Part shown: in pieces, positions 24,864 through 34,869 of the stretch
How positions within the stretch are numbered: the stretch's first letter is position 1
Layout: every line of letters begins with the position of its first letter
Assembly: GCF_030378205.1 (NCBI RefSeq)
Contig: NZ_CP127385.1
Span: 4,814,001 to 4,878,000, forward strand
Length of the DNA: 64,000 bases
Reading direction: 5' to 3'
DNA from: Bradyrhizobium sp. NP1
GTDB taxonomy: Bacteria; Pseudomonadota; Alphaproteobacteria; Rhizobiales; Xanthobacteraceae
The notes under the pieces: model-generated
What the model saw: only the letters and a program-made list of their open reading frames with translations
Databases searched by the model: none
Told to the model about the DNA's origin: nothing
Position numbers and translations under genes: made by a program

Positions 24864-26141
24864 ATGGCAGCACCACGCGACAAGTTCGGGCGGCCGATCG
24901 TGGTCGTGACCGGCATGGGCATTGTGACCTCGCTCGGCGCCGGGAGAGCCGACAATTGGGCCAAGCTGACCGCGGGCGAGTCCGGCATCCGCACCGTCAC
25001 CCGCTTCCCGATCGACGGCCTGAAGACGACCATGGCCGGCGCCATCGACTTCGTTCCGGTTGAGCCATTCTGCTCGGTCGGCCTGACCGAGCGCCTGGGC
25101 GAGATGGCGGTCGACGAGGCCCTGGCCCAGTCCGGCATCGGAACCAAGGGCGACTTCCCGGGGCCGCTGTTCCTGGCGGTCGCCCCCGTCGAGCTCGAAT
25201 GGCCGCAGCGGCTCGAGCTTGGCCGCGCCACCGGCAAACTCGATCCCAATTACGACGATCTGCTGCGCGCCTGCGGCGGCGGCGCCTACACCCACCTTCA
25301 CCGCCGTTTCCTGTTCGGCTCGGTCGCCGATTTCCTGGCCGAGAAGTTCGGTACCAAGGGCTCGCCGATCTCGCTCTCGACGGCCTGCGCCTCCGGCGCG
25401 ACCGCGATCCAGCTCGGCGTCGAGGCGATCCGCCGCGGCGAGACCGATGCCGCGCTGTGCGTCGGCACCGAGGCATCCGTCAATCCGGAAGCGATGGTGC
25501 GGTTTTCGCTCCTGTCGGCGCTGTCGACCCAGAACGATCCGCCGCAGGCCGCCTCAAAGCCGTTTTCCAAGAACCGCGACGGTTTCGTGATGGCCGAGGG
25601 TGCCGGCGCGCTGGTGCTGGAAAGCTATGAGGCCGCCAGCGCCCGCGGCGCGCAGATCCTCGGCGTCGTGGCCGGCTGTGGCGAGCTCACCGACTCCTTC
25701 CACCGCACCCGCTCCAGCCCCGACGGCAAGCCGATCATCGGCTGCATCAAGAAGACGCTCGCCGACGCCGGCATGGAGGCGGAGCAGATCGACCACATCA
25801 ACGCTCACGGCACCGCGACGCCGGAGAACGACAAGATGGAATACCTGGCGACCTCGGCCGTGTTCGGCGAGCACGCCAACAAGATTCCAGTGTCGTCAAA
25901 CAAGTCGATGGTCGGCCACACCATCTCGGCCGCCGGCGCGGTTGAGGCGGTTTTCTCGCTGCTCACGCTGGAGCACCAGCGCATCCCGCCGACCATCAAC
26001 TACGACAACCCGGATCCGGCGATCCCCTTCGACGTGGTCGGCAACAAGGCCCGCGACGCCAAGGTCACCGCCGTGATGTCGAACTCGTTCGGCTTCGGCG
26101 GCCAGAACGCCTCGCTGATCCTGACGCGCGAGCCGGCGTAA
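24864..26141 (+). CDS. fabF: Beta-ketoacyl-ACP synthase II (FabF1XL type), complete active site
   Basis: The 425-residue KAS II has the full triad: Cys175 in STACASGATA, His315 in NAHGTATPEND and His352 in MVGHTISAAGA. It extends acyl-ACP with malonyl-ACP, here probably the very-long chain on AcpXL. The ATG at 24864, preceded by GGGGATAAAG, was chosen; the long upstream extension of this frame is a shadow of the preceding gene. It is 37 bases from that gene, with which it may form a heterodimer. Confidence 0.9.
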   Translation: MAAPRDKFGRPIVVVTGMGIVTSLGAGRADNWAKLTAGESGIRTVTRFPIDGLKTTMAGAIDFVPVEPFCSVGLTERLGEMAVDEALAQSGIGTKGDFPGPLFLAVAPVELEWPQRLELGRATGKLDPNYDDLLRACGGGAYTHLHRRFLFGSVADFLAEKFGTKGSPISLSTACASGATAIQLGVEAIRRGETDAALCVGTEASVNPEAMVRFSLLSALSTQNDPPQAASKPFSKNRDGFVMAEGAGALVLESYEAASARGAQILGVVAGCGELTDSFHRTRSSPDGKPIIGCIKKTLADAGMEAEQIDHINAHGTATPENDKMEYLATSAVFGEHANKIPVSSNKSMVGHTISAAGAVEAVFSLLTLEHQRIPPTINYDNPDPAIPFDVVGNKARDAKVTAVMSNSFGFGGQNASLILTREPA

Positions 26142-26162
26142 GCCGACCGCGCCGCCTCCTCG

Positions 26163-27098
26163 ATGCACCCGCTGCTTGCCCGAACCAAGGCGCGCGCGCG
26201 CCGCGCGGCCAAGCCGATTGCGGAGGCCGCGGTCGGCACCGTCACAGTCGCGCTGCTGCGCACGACGCGCTATTTCGACCCGACCAGGACCGCCAATGCG
26301 TTCGGACGCATCTCGCGGCTGATCGGTGCGCGGCTGCGCGAGAACGAGATCGGGCGCAGCAATCTTGCGGCCGCCTTCCCGGAGAAATCGCCGCAGGAGA
26401 TCGAGGCCATCCTGGCCGGGGTCTGGGACAATCTCGGCCGCGTCGGCGCCGAGTTCGCCCATCTCGACCGCATCTGGGACTACGACCTCGAGCATCCGGA
26501 AAAGCCGAGCAATGTCGAGTTTTCGGCGCGCAGCAAGGCGCTGTTCGATCGCCTGCGCGACGACGGCAAGCCGGCGCTGATCTTCGCGAGCCACCTCGGC
26601 AATTGGGAATTGCCGGCGCTTGCGGCGGTCGCCCACGGGCTCGACGCAGCAATCCTCTATCGCCGCCCCAACAGCGCGAGCGCCGACCGTATCATCGAGG
26701 AAATCCGCCAGGTGAAGATGGGCACGCTGATCCCGGCCGGGCGCGACGCGCCGCTGCGGCTTGCGGAGGCCCTGCAGAAGGGCCAGCACGTCGCCATGCT
26801 GGTCGATCAGTATCTGACCGGCGGCGTCGAGGTCACCTTCTTCGGCCGCAAGACCCGCGCCAACCCGATGCTGGCGCGGCTGCTCAGGCAGATCGAATGT
26901 CCCGTTCACGGCGTGCGCATCATCCGCCTGCCCGGCCACCGCTTCCGCGCCGAATTGTCCGAGGAGGTCGCGCCCGTGCGCAACGACAAGGGCGAGATCG
27001 ACGTACAGGGCACCACGCAGGCAATCACCTCGGTGGTCGAGGGCTGGATCCGCGAATATCCGGAGCAATGGCTCTGGCTGCACCGGCGATGGCGGTAG
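26163..27098 (+). CDS. lpxXL: Lipid A acyltransferase, LpxL/HtrB family (LpxXL)
   Basis: The 311-residue inner-membrane-associated acyltransferase has the HX4E catalytic pair (SHLGNWE; His144, Glu149), the YRRPNS segment and the Arg-rich GRDAPLRL region. It would transfer the AcpXL-bound very-long acyl chain to lipid A. It closes the operon. In Rhizobium and relatives an alcohol dehydrogenase gene usually sits just before lpxXL; here it is absent, with only 21 bases separating lpxXL from fabF. Confidence 0.88.
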   Translation: MHPLLARTKARARRAAKPIAEAAVGTVTVALLRTTRYFDPTRTANAFGRISRLIGARLRENEIGRSNLAAAFPEKSPQEIEAILAGVWDNLGRVGAEFAHLDRIWDYDLEHPEKPSNVEFSARSKALFDRLRDDGKPALIFASHLGNWELPALAAVAHGLDAAILYRRPNSASADRIIEEIRQVKMGTLIPAGRDAPLRLAEALQKGQHVAMLVDQYLTGGVEVTFFGRKTRANPMLARLLRQIECPVHGVRIIRLPGHRFRAELSEEVAPVRNDKGEIDVQGTTQAITSVVEGWIREYPEQWLWLHRRWR

Positions 27099-27150
27099 AT
27101 TGCGCGGTCATTCCGGGATGGTGCATTAGCATCGCGCCGGAATGACTGCG

Positions 27151-28245
27151 TTACCGCCCCGTCTTCACCCGCGTCCACAGCCGGTTGATGACCCGCTGGG
27201 TCGCCGGATCGCGCGCGGTGATCACGAACAGCTTTGCGAGCGTCGCCTCGTCCGGATAGATGTTCTTGTCGCCGAGGATTTTCGGGTCGATCAGCTTCTG
27301 GCTTGCCAGATTGCCGTTGGCATAGGACAGGAAGTCGGAATTCTTGGCGGCGACTTCGGGCCGGTAGAGGTAGTTGATGAGCTCGTAGGCTTCCGCCACG
27401 TTCTTCGCGTCCGCGGGGATCGCGAGGTTGTCGAAGAACATCTGCGCGCCCTCCTTCGGGATCGCATAGCCGATCTCGACGCCGTTCTTGGCTTCCGCCG
27501 CGCGGCTGCGCGCCTGCATGATGTCACCGGACCAGCCGACCACGAGGCAGATTTCGCCGGTCGCCAGCGCACTCAGATATTCCGAGGAATGAAACTTGCG
27601 CACCGACGGCCTGACCTTGAGCACGAGGTCGGCCGCTTTCTCCAGATCCGCCTGCTTGGTCGAGTTCGGGTCGAGACCGAGATAGTTCAGCGCCGCGGGA
27701 AAGATGTCATCGGCGGAATCCAGCATGTGGACGCCGCAATCCCTGAACTTCGCGAGGTTCTCCGGCTTGAAGACGATGTCCCAGCTATCGATCTTGGCGC
27801 CGGGTCCGAGGATTTTCTCGACCGCCTTCACGTTGAAGCCGATGCCGGTCGTGCCCCACATGTAGTTCGCGGCGTAGAGGTTGCCGGGATCGTAGGTCGC
27901 AAGGCGCTCGGTCACCACCGGCCAGGCGTTGGCAAGGTTCGGCAGCTTCGACTTGTCGAGCTTCTGGAACACCTTGGCCTGGATCTGGCGCTGCAGGAAA
28001 TAGGCGGTGGGCACCACGACGTCGTAGCCGGACTTGCCGGCGAGCAGCCGCGTCTCCAGCGTCTCGTTGGCGTCGAATGTGTCGTAGACGACCTTGATGC
28101 CGGTCTCCCTGGTGAAATTCTCCAGGACGTCCGGCGCCATATAGTTCGACCAGTTGTAGAAATTGACGACGCGCTCCTGCGCGCGCGCCGGCATCGATGC
28201 CAGCGCCAGCACGGCCGCTCCGGCAGCAAGCAGTCTGAGGCGCAT
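27151..28245 (-). CDS. Polyamine ABC transporter substrate-binding protein (PotF/SpuD family)
   Basis: The 364-residue periplasmic protein has a signal peptide (MRLRLLAAGAAVLALASMPARA) and the PotF opening RVVNFYNWSNYMAPDVL. MWGTTGIGFN, SWDIVFKPENL and VVGWSGDIMQA are typical of putrescine/spermidine binders. No PotGHI components are present, so it must work with a permease elsewhere. The ATG at 28245 has AAAGG upstream and lies two bases after the aminotransferase stop, so both are co-transcribed. Confidence 0.87.
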   Translation of the reverse strand: MRLRLLAAGAAVLALASMPARAQERVVNFYNWSNYMAPDVLENFTRETGIKVVYDTFDANETLETRLLAGKSGYDVVVPTAYFLQRQIQAKVFQKLDKSKLPNLANAWPVVTERLATYDPGNLYAANYMWGTTGIGFNVKAVEKILGPGAKIDSWDIVFKPENLAKFRDCGVHMLDSADDIFPAALNYLGLDPNSTKQADLEKAADLVLKVRPSVRKFHSSEYLSALATGEICLVVGWSGDIMQARSRAAEAKNGVEIGYAIPKEGAQMFFDNLAIPADAKNVAEAYELINYLYRPEVAAKNSDFLSYANGNLASQKLIDPKILGDKNIYPDEATLAKLFVITARDPATQRVINRLWTRVKTGR

Positions 28246-28247
28246 CG

Positions 28248-29423
28248 TCAACCCGCCTTTCGCCGGCGATGCACCGCGTCCGAGAGCCGCTCCAGCGCGG
28301 TGTCGATCGTCGCATCCTTCTTGGCGAAGCAGAACCGCACCACCGAGGTGACGGCGTCCTTTTCATAGAATGCCGACACCGGGATCGCGGCGACCTTGTA
28401 GTCGGTCACGATGCGCCGGCAGAACGCCTCGTCGGTCTCGTTGAGGCCGAGCGGCGACAGATCGACCGTGAGGAAATAAGTGCCCTGCGATTTCAGCACC
28501 GGAAAGCCGATGCTCTCGAGCCCCTTGGTAAGGCGGTCCCGGCTTCTGGCGAGTTCCTGGCGCATGTCCAGGAAATACTGGTCCGGCTTGGCGAGCCCAT
28601 AGGCCACCGCCGCCTGCAGGTTCGGCGCCGTGGTGAAGGTGAGGAACTGGTGCACCTTGGCGGCGACGCGCAGCAAGGGCGGCGCGGCGCAGACGAAGCC
28701 GACCTTCCAGCCCGTGAGCGAGAAGATCTTGCCGGCGGAGCCGACCTTGATGGTGCGGTCGCGCATGCCGGGAATGGTGATCAGCGGGATGTGCTCGTGC
28801 CCGTCGAAGATCACGTGCTCCCAGACCTCATCGCAGATCGCGACGCTGTCGAACTCCTGGCAGAAGCGCGCGAGCAGCTCGAGGTCCTCGCGCGGATAGA
28901 CCACGGCCGCCGGGTTGAGCGGGTTGTTGAACAGCACCGCCTTGGTCTTGGGATTGAAGGCGCTCTTGAGCATCTCCTCGGACAGCCGCCAATGCGGCGG
29001 CTCGAGCCGCAGCAGTCGCGGAATGCCGCCGGCCTGCCGGATGATCGGCAGATAGGAATCATAGACCGGCTGGAACACGATCACTTCGTCGCCGGGCTCG
29101 ACCACCGCGAGGATCGCACTTGTCAGCGCCTCGGTGCCGCCGGAGGTCACCATGACTTCCGTCATCGGATCGAGCTTGAGCCCATGCCAGTGACCGTAAT
29201 GGGTCGCGATCGCCTGGCGCAGTTCCGGGATGCCCATCATCGACGGATACTGGTTGTAGCCGTTGACCGATGCATCGGCCGCGGCGCGGCGGATATCCTC
29301 CGGGCCCGGATCGTCGGGAAAGCCCTGGCCGAGATTGATCGCGTCGTTGTCGCGCGCGAGCTGCGACATCACCTCGAAGATCGTGACGGGAAGATCCGCA
29401 AAGACCTTGTTCGTGGAGATCAT
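28248..29423 (-). CDS. PLP-dependent aminotransferase, class I/II
   Basis: The 391-residue fold-type I aminotransferase has INLGQGFPDDPGP near the N-terminus, the NNPLNPAA substrate-binding stretch, ICDEVWEH with the cofactor Asp, and the PLP Lys in SAGKIFSLTGWKVG. The GQGFPDF-type start resembles kynurenine/methionine aminotransferases (KAT/YbdL), although a succinyl-diaminopimelate role is often annotated. It sits between a rhodanese and a PotF-like gene on the same strand. Confidence 0.87.
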   Translation of the reverse strand: MISTNKVFADLPVTIFEVMSQLARDNDAINLGQGFPDDPGPEDIRRAAADASVNGYNQYPSMMGIPELRQAIATHYGHWHGLKLDPMTEVMVTSGGTEALTSAILAVVEPGDEVIVFQPVYDSYLPIIRQAGGIPRLLRLEPPHWRLSEEMLKSAFNPKTKAVLFNNPLNPAAVVYPREDLELLARFCQEFDSVAICDEVWEHVIFDGHEHIPLITIPGMRDRTIKVGSAGKIFSLTGWKVGFVCAAPPLLRVAAKVHQFLTFTTAPNLQAAVAYGLAKPDQYFLDMRQELARSRDRLTKGLESIGFPVLKSQGTYFLTVDLSPLGLNETDEAFCRRIVTDYKVAAIPVSAFYEKDAVTSVVRFCFAKKDATIDTALERLSDAVHRRRKAG

Positions 29424-29431
29424 GATGCGCG

Positions 29432-29761
29432 TCAGCCGCCGGTCCGGGTCGGCAGCCCCGCAGCCTTCCAGCCGATGATGCCGCCGGCGAGATGCCTGTC
29501 GTAAGGCAGGCCGGCTGCCTGCGCCGCGAGCGAGGCCGTCACCGAGCGCTTTCCCGAGCGGCAGGCGAACACGACCTGCTTGCTGCCCGGATCGGGAATC
29601 TCGCCGGGGTCGAAGGTCGACAGCGGCACGACGACGCCGTCGGGATAGGCTTCCACCGCGACCTCGTTGGGCTCGCGGACATCGACCAGGAGATAGCGAC
29701 CCTCCGCGATCCCCCTGGACACCTCCTGCGGCGTCAGATCATGCACCTTGTGGTCCGCCAC
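29432..29761 (-). CDS. Rhodanese-like sulfurtransferase
   Basis: This single-domain rhodanese of 109 residues has the active-site Cys loop FACRSGKRS (six-residue loop of sulfurtransferases) and LLVDVREPNEV. The start is a GTG at 29761: GGAGG lies seven bases upstream and upstream residues lack homology. It precedes the aminotransferase by 8 bases. Sulfur donor and acceptor unknown. Confidence 0.87.
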   Translation of the reverse strand: MADHKVHDLTPQEVSRGIAEGRYLLVDVREPNEVAVEAYPDGVVVPLSTFDPGEIPDPGSKQVVFACRSGKRSVTASLAAQAAGLPYDRHLAGGIIGWKAAGLPTRTGG

Positions 29762-29878
29762 GGAAAACCTCCGATCATGCTCAATCCTGCGCGACGATCG
29801 CGCCACAGCCGGCCGCCAACCTCGCCCCTCGCGCGCGGAAAATCAAGCGTTGCCGCGGCCTTGGCGGAGCGCGCTCGC

Positions 29879-31813
29879 CTAGACCGTCACCTGCGTGCCG
29901 ACCTCGACCACCCGCCCGCTCGGGATCTGGAAATAGTCGGTGGCGTCGTTGGCGGTGCGGCTCAGCGCGATGAACAGGTGATCCTGCCAGCGCGGCATCC
30001 CGGAATGGGCGGCCGGCTTCAGCGCGCGGCGCGACAGGAAGAACGAGGTCGACATGATGTCGAACTGCCAGCCGAGCTTGCGCGCGATCGCGAGCGCCCG
30101 CGGCACGTTGGGCGATTCCATGAAGCCGAAGCGCAGCGTCACCTTGGAGAAGGTGGCGCTGATCGGTTCCAGCCGCACCCGCTCGCTCGGGTCGATGCGC
30201 GGCGTCGGCGCAGTCTCGATGGTGAGAATGACATTCTTCTCGTGCAGCACTTTGTAGTGTTTCAGACTATGCATCAGCGCAGTCGGCGCGCTCGCGGGAT
30301 CGCTGGTCAGGAACACCGCCGTCCCCGAGACCCGCTGCGGCGGGCGCTTCTCCAGCATCGCCACGAGGTCGGCGAGCGGGAATTCCAGCTTGCGCGACTT
30401 CTCGAACAGCAGCCGGCTGCCGCGCCGCCAGGTATACATCACCAGCATGACCAGCGAGCCGAGCGCAAGCGGCACCCAGCCGCCCTCAAAGACCTTCAGC
30501 AGGTTCGCCGCGAGGAAGGTGAAATCGAGGAACAGGAACGGCGCGATCAGCGCGGCGGCCGCGATCGGCGTCCAGCGCCAGACCTTCCAGAACACGACAA
30601 AGCCCATCATGGCGGTGACGACCATGGTACCGGTGACGGAGATGCCATAGGCGGAGGCGAGCGCGCTGGAGGAGCGGAACATCAGCACCAGCAGCATCAC
30701 AGCGACCAGCAGCAGCGCGTTGATGCGCGGGATGTAGATCTGGCCGGAATGCGCCTCCGAGGTGTGGCGGATCTCGAAGCGCGGCATAAGCCCAAGCTGG
30801 ATCGCCTGGCGCGTCAGCGAATAGGCGCCCGTGATTACGGCCTGGCTCGCGATCACAGTGGCGACCGCCGCGAGCAGAACCATCGGCAAGCGCGCCCAAT
30901 CGGGAAACATCAGGAAGAACGGCAGGAAGGTCGGGTTTTCGACGACCTTGGGATCGGCGATGACGAGCGCGCCCTGGCCGAGATAGTTCAGCGCGAGCGC
31001 CGGCAGCACGATGACGAGCCAGGCGGTCTGGATCGGCTTCTTGCCGAAATGGCCGAGATCGGCATAGAGCGCCTCGGCGCCGGTGACGGCGAGAAACACC
31101 GCGCCGAGCGTGATGAAACCGATGATGCCGTGATGAACCATGAACGACACGGCGTAGAGCGGATTGAAGGCGAGCAACACTTCCGGCCGCTGCGCAATCG
31201 CCGGAAACGCGGCGAGCCCGATGACCAGGAACCAGACCAGCATGATCGGGCCGAAGAACGAGGCGACACGCGCGGTGCCGCGCGATTGCACGGCAAACAG
31301 CGCGAGCAGGATCACCACCGTGATCGGCACGATATAGGGTTCGAAGGCCGGCGTCAGCAGCTTGATACCTTCGATCGCCGACAACACCGACAGCGCCGGC
31401 GTGATCACGGCATCGCCGAAAAACAGGGCGGCACTGATAATGCCGAGCAGGACGAGGGTGCCGGCCGCCTTGGTGACGCCGCGCTGCGCCAGCGCCATCA
31501 GCGCCAGCGTCCCACCCTCCCCGTTGTTGTCGGCCCGCAGCAGGATGACGACATATTTCAGCGTCACCACGATGATCAGCGCCCACAGGATCAGCGAGAT
31601 CACGCCGAGCACGGCCTGCGGGGTCGCGGTACCGCCGGCGCTCGCGGCAACCACCGCTTCGCGCAGGGCGTAGAGCGGGCTGGTGCCGATATCCCCATAG
31701 ACGACGCCGATGCTGCCGAGCGTCAGGGCACCAAAACCGGCCGTGGAATGGGTGTCGCCATGTCCGTTGACCGCCGCCGTTTCCGGGGCGGTAGCTGCAA
31801 CTTCAGGGTTCAT
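29879..31813 (-). CDS. kup: Kup/Trk-type low-affinity potassium uptake protein, copy 1
   Basis: The 644-residue HAK/KUP transporter has twelve predicted helices. The family signature [38 protein letters not shown] and [18 protein letters not shown] are present. It imports K+ with protons. It is a tandem paralogue of the gene starting at 33860, with high similarity along the whole length including the C-terminal cytoplasmic part ([15 protein letters not shown]). The pair has a period of about 2.08 kb. N-terminal 25 residues are unique to this copy. Confidence 0.95.
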   Translation of the reverse strand: MNPEVAATAPETAAVNGHGDTHSTAGFGALTLGSIGVVYGDIGTSPLYALREAVVAASAGGTATPQAVLGVISLILWALIIVVTLKYVVILLRADNNGEGGTLALMALAQRGVTKAAGTLVLLGIISAALFFGDAVITPALSVLSAIEGIKLLTPAFEPYIVPITVVILLALFAVQSRGTARVASFFGPIMLVWFLVIGLAAFPAIAQRPEVLLAFNPLYAVSFMVHHGIIGFITLGAVFLAVTGAEALYADLGHFGKKPIQTAWLVIVLPALALNYLGQGALVIADPKVVENPTFLPFFLMFPDWARLPMVLLAAVATVIASQAVITGAYSLTRQAIQLGLMPRFEIRHTSEAHSGQIYIPRINALLLVAVMLLVLMFRSSSALASAYGISVTGTMVVTAMMGFVVFWKVWRWTPIAAAALIAPFLFLDFTFLAANLLKVFEGGWVPLALGSLVMLVMYTWRRGSRLLFEKSRKLEFPLADLVAMLEKRPPQRVSGTAVFLTSDPASAPTALMHSLKHYKVLHEKNVILTIETAPTPRIDPSERVRLEPISATFSKVTLRFGFMESPNVPRALAIARKLGWQFDIMSTSFFLSRRALKPAAHSGMPRWQDHLFIALSRTANDATDYFQIPSGRVVEVGTQVTV

Positions 31814-31961
31814 TGGAAAAGCTTAAGGCCTCGAATAAATCAGGGCACGCGGCAAGCGAGGCGGCTTATAGACCTGCGGCAGGCGCATAGCCAAGCCAAA
31901 TTTGGGCCGGCTCCATGCAAAAAACGCATGAAATTTGAGCCGCTTCGACCCATTGCCGACG

Positions 31962-33860
31962 TCAAATCGTCACCTGCGTGCCGACTTCCACGACCCGGCC
32001 GGTCGGAATCTGGAAATAGTCGGTCGCATCATTGGCCGAGCGGGTCAGCGCGATGAACAGATGGTCCTGCCAGCGCGGCATGCCCGACTGCGCCGCAGGC
32101 TTCAGCGAGCGCCGCGAGACGAAGAACGACGTCGACATGATGTCGAACTGCCAGCCGAGCTTGCGCGCGACCGCGAGCGCCTTGGGCACGTTGGGCGATT
32201 CCATGAAGCCGAAGCGCAGGCGCACGGTGGCAAACCGCTCGCTGACGCTCTCCATCCGCACCCGCTCCGATACGTCGACCCGCGGCGTCGGCGCGGTTTC
32301 GATGGTCAGGATCACATTATGCTCGTGCAGCACCTTGTTGTGCTTGAGGTTGTGCAGCAGCGCGGTCGGCACGAAGCTCGGATCGCTGGTGAGGAACACC
32401 GCGGTGCCCTTCACAATGTGCGGCGGGCGCTTTTCCAGGCTCTTGAGCAGGTCGGCGAGCGGCACCTCGATGCGCCGCGTCTTGGCGATCAGCATCGCGC
32501 TGCCGCGACGCCAGGTCCAGATCGTGACCGCCATGGCGACGCCGAACAGAAGTGGCACCCATGCGCCCTCGAACAGTTTCAGCAGATTGGCGCTGAAGAA
32601 GGTGGTGTCGACGACGACGAAGGGCAGGATCAACGCCGCCGCGGTCGCCGCGCGCCAGTTCCACAATTTCCAGATCACCACGAAACCCATGATGCCGTCG
32701 GCGACCATGGTGGTGGACACCGCGATGCCATAGGCCGAGGCAAGGCCGCTCGAGGTGCGGAACAACAGGACGAGCAGCAGCACGCCGATCAGCAGCAGCC
32801 GGTTGACGCGCGGCAGATAGATCTGCCCGGCATGCGTTTCCGAGGTGTAGCGGACCTCGAACCGCGGCAGGAGCCCAAGCTGCACGGCTTGGCGGGTCAG
32901 CGAATAGGCACCGGTGATCACCGCCTGGCTCGCGATCACGGTTGCAGCCGTCGCCAGCGCAACCAGCGGCAGCAGCAGCACCTCGGGAACCATCCGGTAG
33001 AACGAGTTCTCGATCGTGGTCGGATCCGACAGCACCAGCGCGCCCTGGCCGAAATAATTGATCAGCAGCGCCGGCAGCACGAAATAGAGCCACGCCGCCT
33101 GGATCGGCTTGCGGCCGAAATGGCCGAGATCGGCGTAGAGCGCCTCCCCGCCGGTCACCGCGAGAAAGACCGCGCCCAGCGTCACCAGGCCGATCGTGCC
33201 GTGGGACAGCAGGAATTGCACCCCATAATAGGGATTGATCGCGGTGAGCACCGAGGGATCATCGCAGATGTTGACGATCCCCATGGCGGCGATGGTGCCG
33301 AACCAGACGATCATGACCGGACCGAAGGCGGAGGCGACGCGGGCGGTTCCCCTGCTCTGGAAGGCAAACAGCACGACCAGGATCAGCACCGTGAGCGGCA
33401 CCACGTAGTGCTCCAGGGCGGGCGTCGCGAGCTTCAACCCCTCGACCGCCGACAGCACCGAGATCGCCGGCGTGATCATGGAATCGCCGATGAACATCGA
33501 CGCGCCGACCACGCCGAGCGCGAGCAGCGGCCAGCTCCGCCGGCCAAGCGCGCGCTGGCCCAGCGCCATCAGCGAGAGCGTGCCGCCCTCCCCGTTATTG
33601 TCGGCCCGCAGCAGCAGAAGGACGTATTTGGCGGTCACCACGATCAGCAGCGCCCACAGGATCAGGCTGAGCACGCCAAGCACGATGACGCGGCTCGCCG
33701 GCTGGCCCTGGGCCGCACCCGAGACCGCCTCGCGAAAGGCGTAGAGCGGCGAGGTACCGATGTCGCCGAAGACGACGCCGATGCTGCCGAGCGCCAGCGT
33801 CCAGAAGCCGGCTATGGCCGGTTGCTCGCCGGCCTCGGTCGATGGAACACTGACAGCCAT
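31962..33860 (-). CDS. kup: Kup potassium uptake protein, copy 2
   Basis: The 632-residue Kup paralogue starts [15 protein letters not shown]; a GTG at 33875 would add five residues. [20 protein letters not shown] and [20 protein letters not shown] match the first copy. The two are separated by 148 bases with no gene. Tandem kup genes are recurrent in Bradyrhizobium, and differences in affinity or regulation are likely but unproven. Confidence 0.95.
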   Translation of the reverse strand: MAVSVPSTEAGEQPAIAGFWTLALGSIGVVFGDIGTSPLYAFREAVSGAAQGQPASRVIVLGVLSLILWALLIVVTAKYVLLLLRADNNGEGGTLSLMALGQRALGRRSWPLLALGVVGASMFIGDSMITPAISVLSAVEGLKLATPALEHYVVPLTVLILVVLFAFQSRGTARVASAFGPVMIVWFGTIAAMGIVNICDDPSVLTAINPYYGVQFLLSHGTIGLVTLGAVFLAVTGGEALYADLGHFGRKPIQAAWLYFVLPALLINYFGQGALVLSDPTTIENSFYRMVPEVLLLPLVALATAATVIASQAVITGAYSLTRQAVQLGLLPRFEVRYTSETHAGQIYLPRVNRLLLIGVLLLVLLFRTSSGLASAYGIAVSTTMVADGIMGFVVIWKLWNWRAATAAALILPFVVVDTTFFSANLLKLFEGAWVPLLFGVAMAVTIWTWRRGSAMLIAKTRRIEVPLADLLKSLEKRPPHIVKGTAVFLTSDPSFVPTALLHNLKHNKVLHEHNVILTIETAPTPRVDVSERVRMESVSERFATVRLRFGFMESPNVPKALAVARKLGWQFDIMSTSFFVSRRSLKPAAQSGMPRWQDHLFIALTRSANDATDYFQIPTGRVVEVGTQVTI

Positions 33861-34004
33861 GGGCTGGGAAAACACGCGCTCGCTTGATTTGATCCGGCCC
33901 GCTATCGAGGGTTTTCCGCACGCCCTGTCAATCGGGCAAGGGTCGAAGGCAGGCCGTGGACCCTGCGGCGCACCGGCGCACTGCGCGGGCGGTATTTAGG
34001 TATT

Positions 34005-34835
34005 TCAGGGCTTCAGATCCGGCGGCAGCGGCGGATCTTCGCGCATCAGCGTGATGGTCACGCGGCGATTGGCTGACAGCGAGGGATCATCGGGGAACAG
34101 CGGCTGGGTATCGGCCTTGCCGCTGACGGCGAAGATATGGGAGGCCGGCAGCCCTTCCCGTTCGAGGATCTGGCGCACGGAGTTAGCGCGGTCGGCCGAC
34201 AGGTCGAACGGGCCGTAGTCGCTGCGGGTCGGCACGAAGCCGGCCGCGGTATGACCGACGATCGAGACCCTCAGCGGGGTCTGCTTCAGCGGGGTCGCGA
34301 GCTTCTCGATCAGGCGGCGGGTGCGATCGTACGGCGCCTTGGAGCCGTCGGGAAACATCGAGCGTCCGTCCTGATCGACGATCTCCAGGTTGAGGCCCTG
34401 CTTGGTCTCCTCGAACATGATGTGCTTGGAGATCTCGGTCAGCTCCGGCATGTCCTGCAGCGCCTGCCGCAGCGATGCGGAGGCGAGCGCGAATTCGCGG
34501 TCGACCTTGAGCCGCGCGCCGTTGATGCGGCTGCGCTCCTGCTCGTTCGGCGTCGGCGTGTTGGAGGCCTCCTCGGGATTGATGTGCTCGGCGTTTCTCA
34601 GCTTCGGCCGGGTCGGAAGCCCGTCGGATTCGATGATGCCGGAATAGCGCGCCTCGGTCTGCACGCCGAAGGCTTCGCGCATGGAGCCGGCGACGATCTT
34701 CAGCTTCTGCTGGTCCTGGTTGGAGAAGGCGACGAGCATCACGAAGAAGCTCATCATCAGACCCATCAGGTCGGCGAAGGTGACGAACCAGCCGTGACCG
34801 CCGCCATGGGCATCGCCGCGTTTCTTCTTGGCCAT
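34005..34835 (-). CDS. motB: Flagellar motor stator protein MotB
   Basis: The 276-residue protein has a short cytoplasmic N-terminus, one membrane helix with the ion-binding Asp22 (WFVTFADLMGLMMSFFVML), a plug/linker, and an OmpA-like peptidoglycan-binding domain (VGHTAAGFV, LSADRANSVRQILEREGL, NRRVTITL). It forms the stator with MotA, encoded 34 bases upstream. No other flagellar gene is in the window. Confidence 0.92.
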   Translation of the reverse strand: MAKKKRGDAHGGGHGWFVTFADLMGLMMSFFVMLVAFSNQDQQKLKIVAGSMREAFGVQTEARYSGIIESDGLPTRPKLRNAEHINPEEASNTPTPNEQERSRINGARLKVDREFALASASLRQALQDMPELTEISKHIMFEETKQGLNLEIVDQDGRSMFPDGSKAPYDRTRRLIEKLATPLKQTPLRVSIVGHTAAGFVPTRSDYGPFDLSADRANSVRQILEREGLPASHIFAVSGKADTQPLFPDDPSLSANRRVTITLMREDPPLPPDLKP

Positions 34836-34869
34836 CGCGCGTTTCCTGGCAGCGCCGTTACCGAAGCCG

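Noticed and set aside
29492..33887. Very long plus-strand open frames (up to 850 codons) opposite the kup genes
   Set aside because: They are antisense shadows caused by GC-rich third positions. Their translations are rich in Arg, His, Gln and Asp without any fold, while the minus strand encodes clear Kup transporters.
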